Below are positions 61,850 to 64,000 of a DNA stretch of 64,000 nucleotides, one piece after another (the stretch's first letter is position 1; each line of letters starts with the position of its first letter). Under the pieces are notes generated by a model. That model saw only the letters and a program-made list of their open reading frames with translations, ran no database searches and was not told the DNA's origin. This DNA is from Brevibacterium album DSM 18261 (lineage in GTDB: Bacteria; Actinomycetota; Actinomycetes; Actinomycetales; Brevibacteriaceae): NCBI RefSeq assembly GCF_000426445.1, contig NZ_AUFJ01000009.1:855156-919155 (forward strand), in the 5' to 3' direction. A program made the position numbers and the translations under genes.

Positions 61850-63094
61850 ATGTTCACCCAGTCCGCCAAGCTCGCCAACGTCCTCTACGACATCCGCGGT
61901 CCGGTGCTGGAGGAGGCGGAGCGCATGGAGGCGGCGGGCAATCGCATCCTCAAGCTCAACATCGGCAATCCCGCGCCATTCGGCTTCGAGGCGCCGGACT
62001 CCATCCTCGTGGACATGATCAAGCACCTGCCGGTGGCGCAGGGCTACAGCGAATCGCGCGGCATCCTCTCAGCCCGCCGCGCGGTCGTCCAGTACTACGA
62101 GACGAAGGGCATTCGCACCCTGGACGCCGATGACGTCTACCTGGGCAACGGCGTGAGTGAGCTCATCACGCTCGCGATGCAGGCGCTGTGCGATCCCGGG
62201 GACGAGATCCTCGTGCCCACCCCCGACTACCCGCTGTGGACGGCCTCGATCGCGCTGTCCGGCGGCACGCCGGTGCACTACCGCTGCGCGGAGGACGACG
62301 ACTGGAACCCTGACCTCGAGGACATCGCCGCGAAGATCACGCCTCGGACCAGGGGGATCGTGGTGATCAACCCCAACAATCCCACGGGCGCGGTCTACTC
62401 GAAGGAGCTGCTCGAGGGCATCGTCAGGCTCGCGGAGGAGCACGGGCTCGCGATCTTCGCGGACGAGATCTACGAGAAGATCACCTACGGCGAAGCACAG
62501 ATGGTCAACATGGCCACGCTCACGGGAGACGATGTCCTGTGCCTCACCTTCTCCGGCCTGTCGAAGGCGTATCGAATCGCGGGCTACCGCTCGGGCTGGC
62601 TCGCGATCACCGGGCCGAAGCACCGGGCGGCGAGCTACATCGAGGGCATCAAGCTGCTCGCGAACATGCGCATGTGCGCCAACGTGCCCGCGCAGCACGC
62701 CATCCAGGCCGCGCTGGGCGGACACCAGTCGATCGAGGACCTCGTGCTGCCGCAGGGTCGTCTGGGAGCGCAGATGGAGCTCTCCGCGCGCAAGCTCAAC
62801 GACATCCCCGGCGTCGAGGTGAAGCCGGCCAAGGGCGCGCTCTACCTGTTCGCGAAGCTCGACACCGAGCGCTTCGGCATCGTCGACGACGAGCGCTTCG
62901 CCCTCGACCTCCTGCGCGAGCAGAAGATCCTCGTCTCGCACGGCACCGCCTTCAACTGGGGCAGGCCCGACCACTTCCGCCTCGTCACTCTGCCCAGCGT
63001 GGAGATGCTGGACGAGGCGCTCGACCGCCTCGCGGAGTTCCTGGACGGATACCGGCAGGGCATCGAGCGGCCCCTCACGATGGCCGCGGGCTGA
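61850..63094 (+). CDS. PLP-dependent aminotransferase, alanine-transaminase (AlaA)-like
   Basis: 414 residues from the ATG behind AGGAGAGG. LNIGNPAPFGFEAPDSI, GYSESRGILSARRAVVQYYE, the PNNPTGAVY loop, DEIYEKITYG and the Schiff-base lysine in FSGLSKAYRIAGYRSGW (about 239). The wording matches bacterial AlaA-type enzymes that make alanine from pyruvate and glutamate. Monocistronic. Confidence 0.9.
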   Translation: MFTQSAKLANVLYDIRGPVLEEAERMEAAGNRILKLNIGNPAPFGFEAPDSILVDMIKHLPVAQGYSESRGILSARRAVVQYYETKGIRTLDADDVYLGNGVSELITLAMQALCDPGDEILVPTPDYPLWTASIALSGGTPVHYRCAEDDDWNPDLEDIAAKITPRTRGIVVINPNNPTGAVYSKELLEGIVRLAEEHGLAIFADEIYEKITYGEAQMVNMATLTGDDVLCLTFSGLSKAYRIAGYRSGWLAITGPKHRAASYIEGIKLLANMRMCANVPAQHAIQAALGGHQSIEDLVLPQGRLGAQMELSARKLNDIPGVEVKPAKGALYLFAKLDTERFGIVDDERFALDLLREQKILVSHGTAFNWGRPDHFRLVTLPSVEMLDEALDRLAEFLDGYRQGIERPLTMAAG

Positions 63095-63130
63095 GACGAC
63101 GCCGCGGCTGAGGCGGCCGAGGCGGAGGCC

Positions 63131-63694
63131 TCAGGAGCCGCCGCCGAACGCCTTCAGCGCTCCCCCGTCGAGGCGGAACGTGTGCCACTCCTCCATCGGG
63201 CAGGCACCCAGGGAGCGATAGAAGTCGATGGCCGGTGTGTTCCACTTCAGAACCTGCCATTCGACGCGCTTCCAGCCCTGCTCGACGGCCAGCGCGGCGA
63301 GCGTCCGCAGCAGCGCCTTGCCTTTGCCCGACCCCCGTACTTCGGGCCGCACGTACAGGTCCTCGAGGTGAATGCCGTTCACACCCTCCCATGTGGAGAA
63401 GCTGAGGAACCACAGCGCAAAGCCGCCGAGCCGGAAGCCGCTGTCCGCCTGGGCCTCGGCCACGTGCGCGAACACCGTGGGATGCTCGCCGAAGAGCGCC
63501 CCGTGCAGCGCCTCCTCCGTCAGCCTCACCGCATCCGGCTCCTTCTCATAGACCGCCAGGTCGACGATCATGCCGAGAATCTCCGGAACGTCCTCCGGCA
63601 CTGCGCGACGGACGGCGCCCACGACTCGTTCCGACCCGGTTCCAGGCATACCCGTCGGAACTGGAACGACGCGGGCATCTGCTGATTCGCTCAT
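63131..63694 (-). CDS. GNAT-family N-acetyltransferase (diamine acetyltransferase-like)
   Basis: 187 residues. Acetyl-CoA loop RPEVRGSGKGKALLRTLAAL after HLEDLYV, and the WQVLKWNTPAIDFYRSLGA C-terminus, as in spermidine/spermine or thialysine acetyltransferases. The first 25 residues are a flexible extension. Substrate not assured. Confidence 0.87.
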   Translation of the reverse strand: MSESADARVVPVPTGMPGTGSERVVGAVRRAVPEDVPEILGMIVDLAVYEKEPDAVRLTEEALHGALFGEHPTVFAHVAEAQADSGFRLGGFALWFLSFSTWEGVNGIHLEDLYVRPEVRGSGKGKALLRTLAALAVEQGWKRVEWQVLKWNTPAIDFYRSLGACPMEEWHTFRLDGGALKAFGGGS

Positions 63695-63760
63695 CCCGAC
63701 AGCGTAGTACGCGCTGAAGACCCGGGTTGAATAGGGGGTCGCGTCTGGTGAATAGGGAAA

Positions 63761-63793
63761 GGCCCCAACCCCCCACACAAGGGGATCAGGGCC
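63761..63793 (-). terminator. rRNA operon terminator
   Basis: GGCCCTGATCCCC and GGGGGGTTGGGGCC pair around TTGTGT, 18 bases downstream of the 5S gene on the minus strand. Confidence 0.7.
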
Positions 63794-63810
63794 TCTCAAC
63801 CATACAAAAC

Positions 63811-63930
63811 ATTGCGGCAGTGACTTACTCTCCCACACCCCCTAGGGTGCAGTACCATCAGCGCTGGCAGGCTTAGCTAACCGGGTTCGGAAAGGATCCG
63901 GGCGTTTCCCCACCGCTATAACCACCGCAA
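63811..63930 (-). rRNA. rrf: 5S ribosomal RNA
   Basis: Reads, on the minus strand, TTTTGCGGTGGTTATAGCGG, then the conserved CCGAACCCGG and AAGCCTGCCAGCGC, GATGGTACTGC, and GAGAGTAAGTCACTGCCGC; the ends pair (TGCGGTGG with CACTGCCGCA). About 118-120 bases, uncertain by a few bases at each end. The 23S gene lies beyond the right edge; the last 70 bases are the 23S-5S spacer. Confidence 0.95.
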
Positions 63931-64000
63931 AACCACAACCACACACCCACCCTCCCACCAAAACCAAGAGGGGGCTCGTGTGGCAGAAAACCAAAAACAA

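Overview
The window is about 70% G+C with dense, often translationally coupled genes. It carries LPxTG surface proteins, Micrococcales-style cysteine-free L28/L33/S14 genes, a CtaG/CopD fusion, CitA/CitB-type regulators and an actinobacterial Zur. This points to a Gram-positive actinobacterium of the order Micrococcales (Brevibacterium/Brachybacterium/Dermabacter-like); the genus cannot be fixed by reading alone. No phage, insertion sequence, CRISPR array or tRNA was seen. An rRNA operon enters from the right edge, with its 5S gene on the minus strand.

Layout. 1-10.2 kb: an 'anchored repeat' metal-ABC locus, with a ZnuA/TroA-like lipoprotein running off the left edge, three LPxTG proteins or secreted relatives built from choice-of-anchor M domains, and a small His/Cys-rich protein. 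10.2-17.2 kb: an MFS exporter divergent from an Opp/Dpp-type importer whose two permeases are fused in one chain. 17.3-18.0 kb: MntA/HepT toxin-antitoxin. 18.1-20.3 kb: aminotransferase plus D-2-hydroxyacid dehydrogenase. 20.4-24.7 kb: heterodimeric IrtAB/YbtPQ-like ABC transporter with a TetR regulator. 24.9-27.8 kb: Zur, a flavoprotein reductase, an SmtB-type zinc sensor with a 52-residue His-rich protein, and a methyltransferase. 28-34 kb: MFS transporter, CtaG/CopD, nitrilase, HU, and zinc-free S14, L33 and L28. 34.7-48 kb: SPOR-like protein, branched-chain 2-oxoacid dehydrogenase E1/E2, a ThDP enzyme, an ESX-like cassette and purB. 47.3-56.9 kb: two two-component systems and an OtsB-GH15 fusion. 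57-63.7 kb: regulator/serine hydrolase/membrane cassette, Rieske protein, TRIC channel, alanine-type aminotransferase and GNAT.

Unifying theme. Six 15-base palindromes resembling TGATAATCACTATCA (the 7-1-7 Fur/Zur type), plus a weaker seventh, lie in front of the surface-protein operons, the IrtAB-like exporter, the reductase, the methyltransferase and, weakly, the MFS/Opp divergon. A Zur gene sits among them, and a divergently oriented SmtB-like gene has the exact alpha5 zinc-site spacing. I infer a zinc-limitation regulon: surface zinc-capture proteins feeding an ABC importer, perhaps with a metallophore export/import pair, and counter-regulation under zinc excess. Family assignments come from motifs; the zinc role of the surface proteins and of the Opp/MFS/Irt-like transporters is inference.
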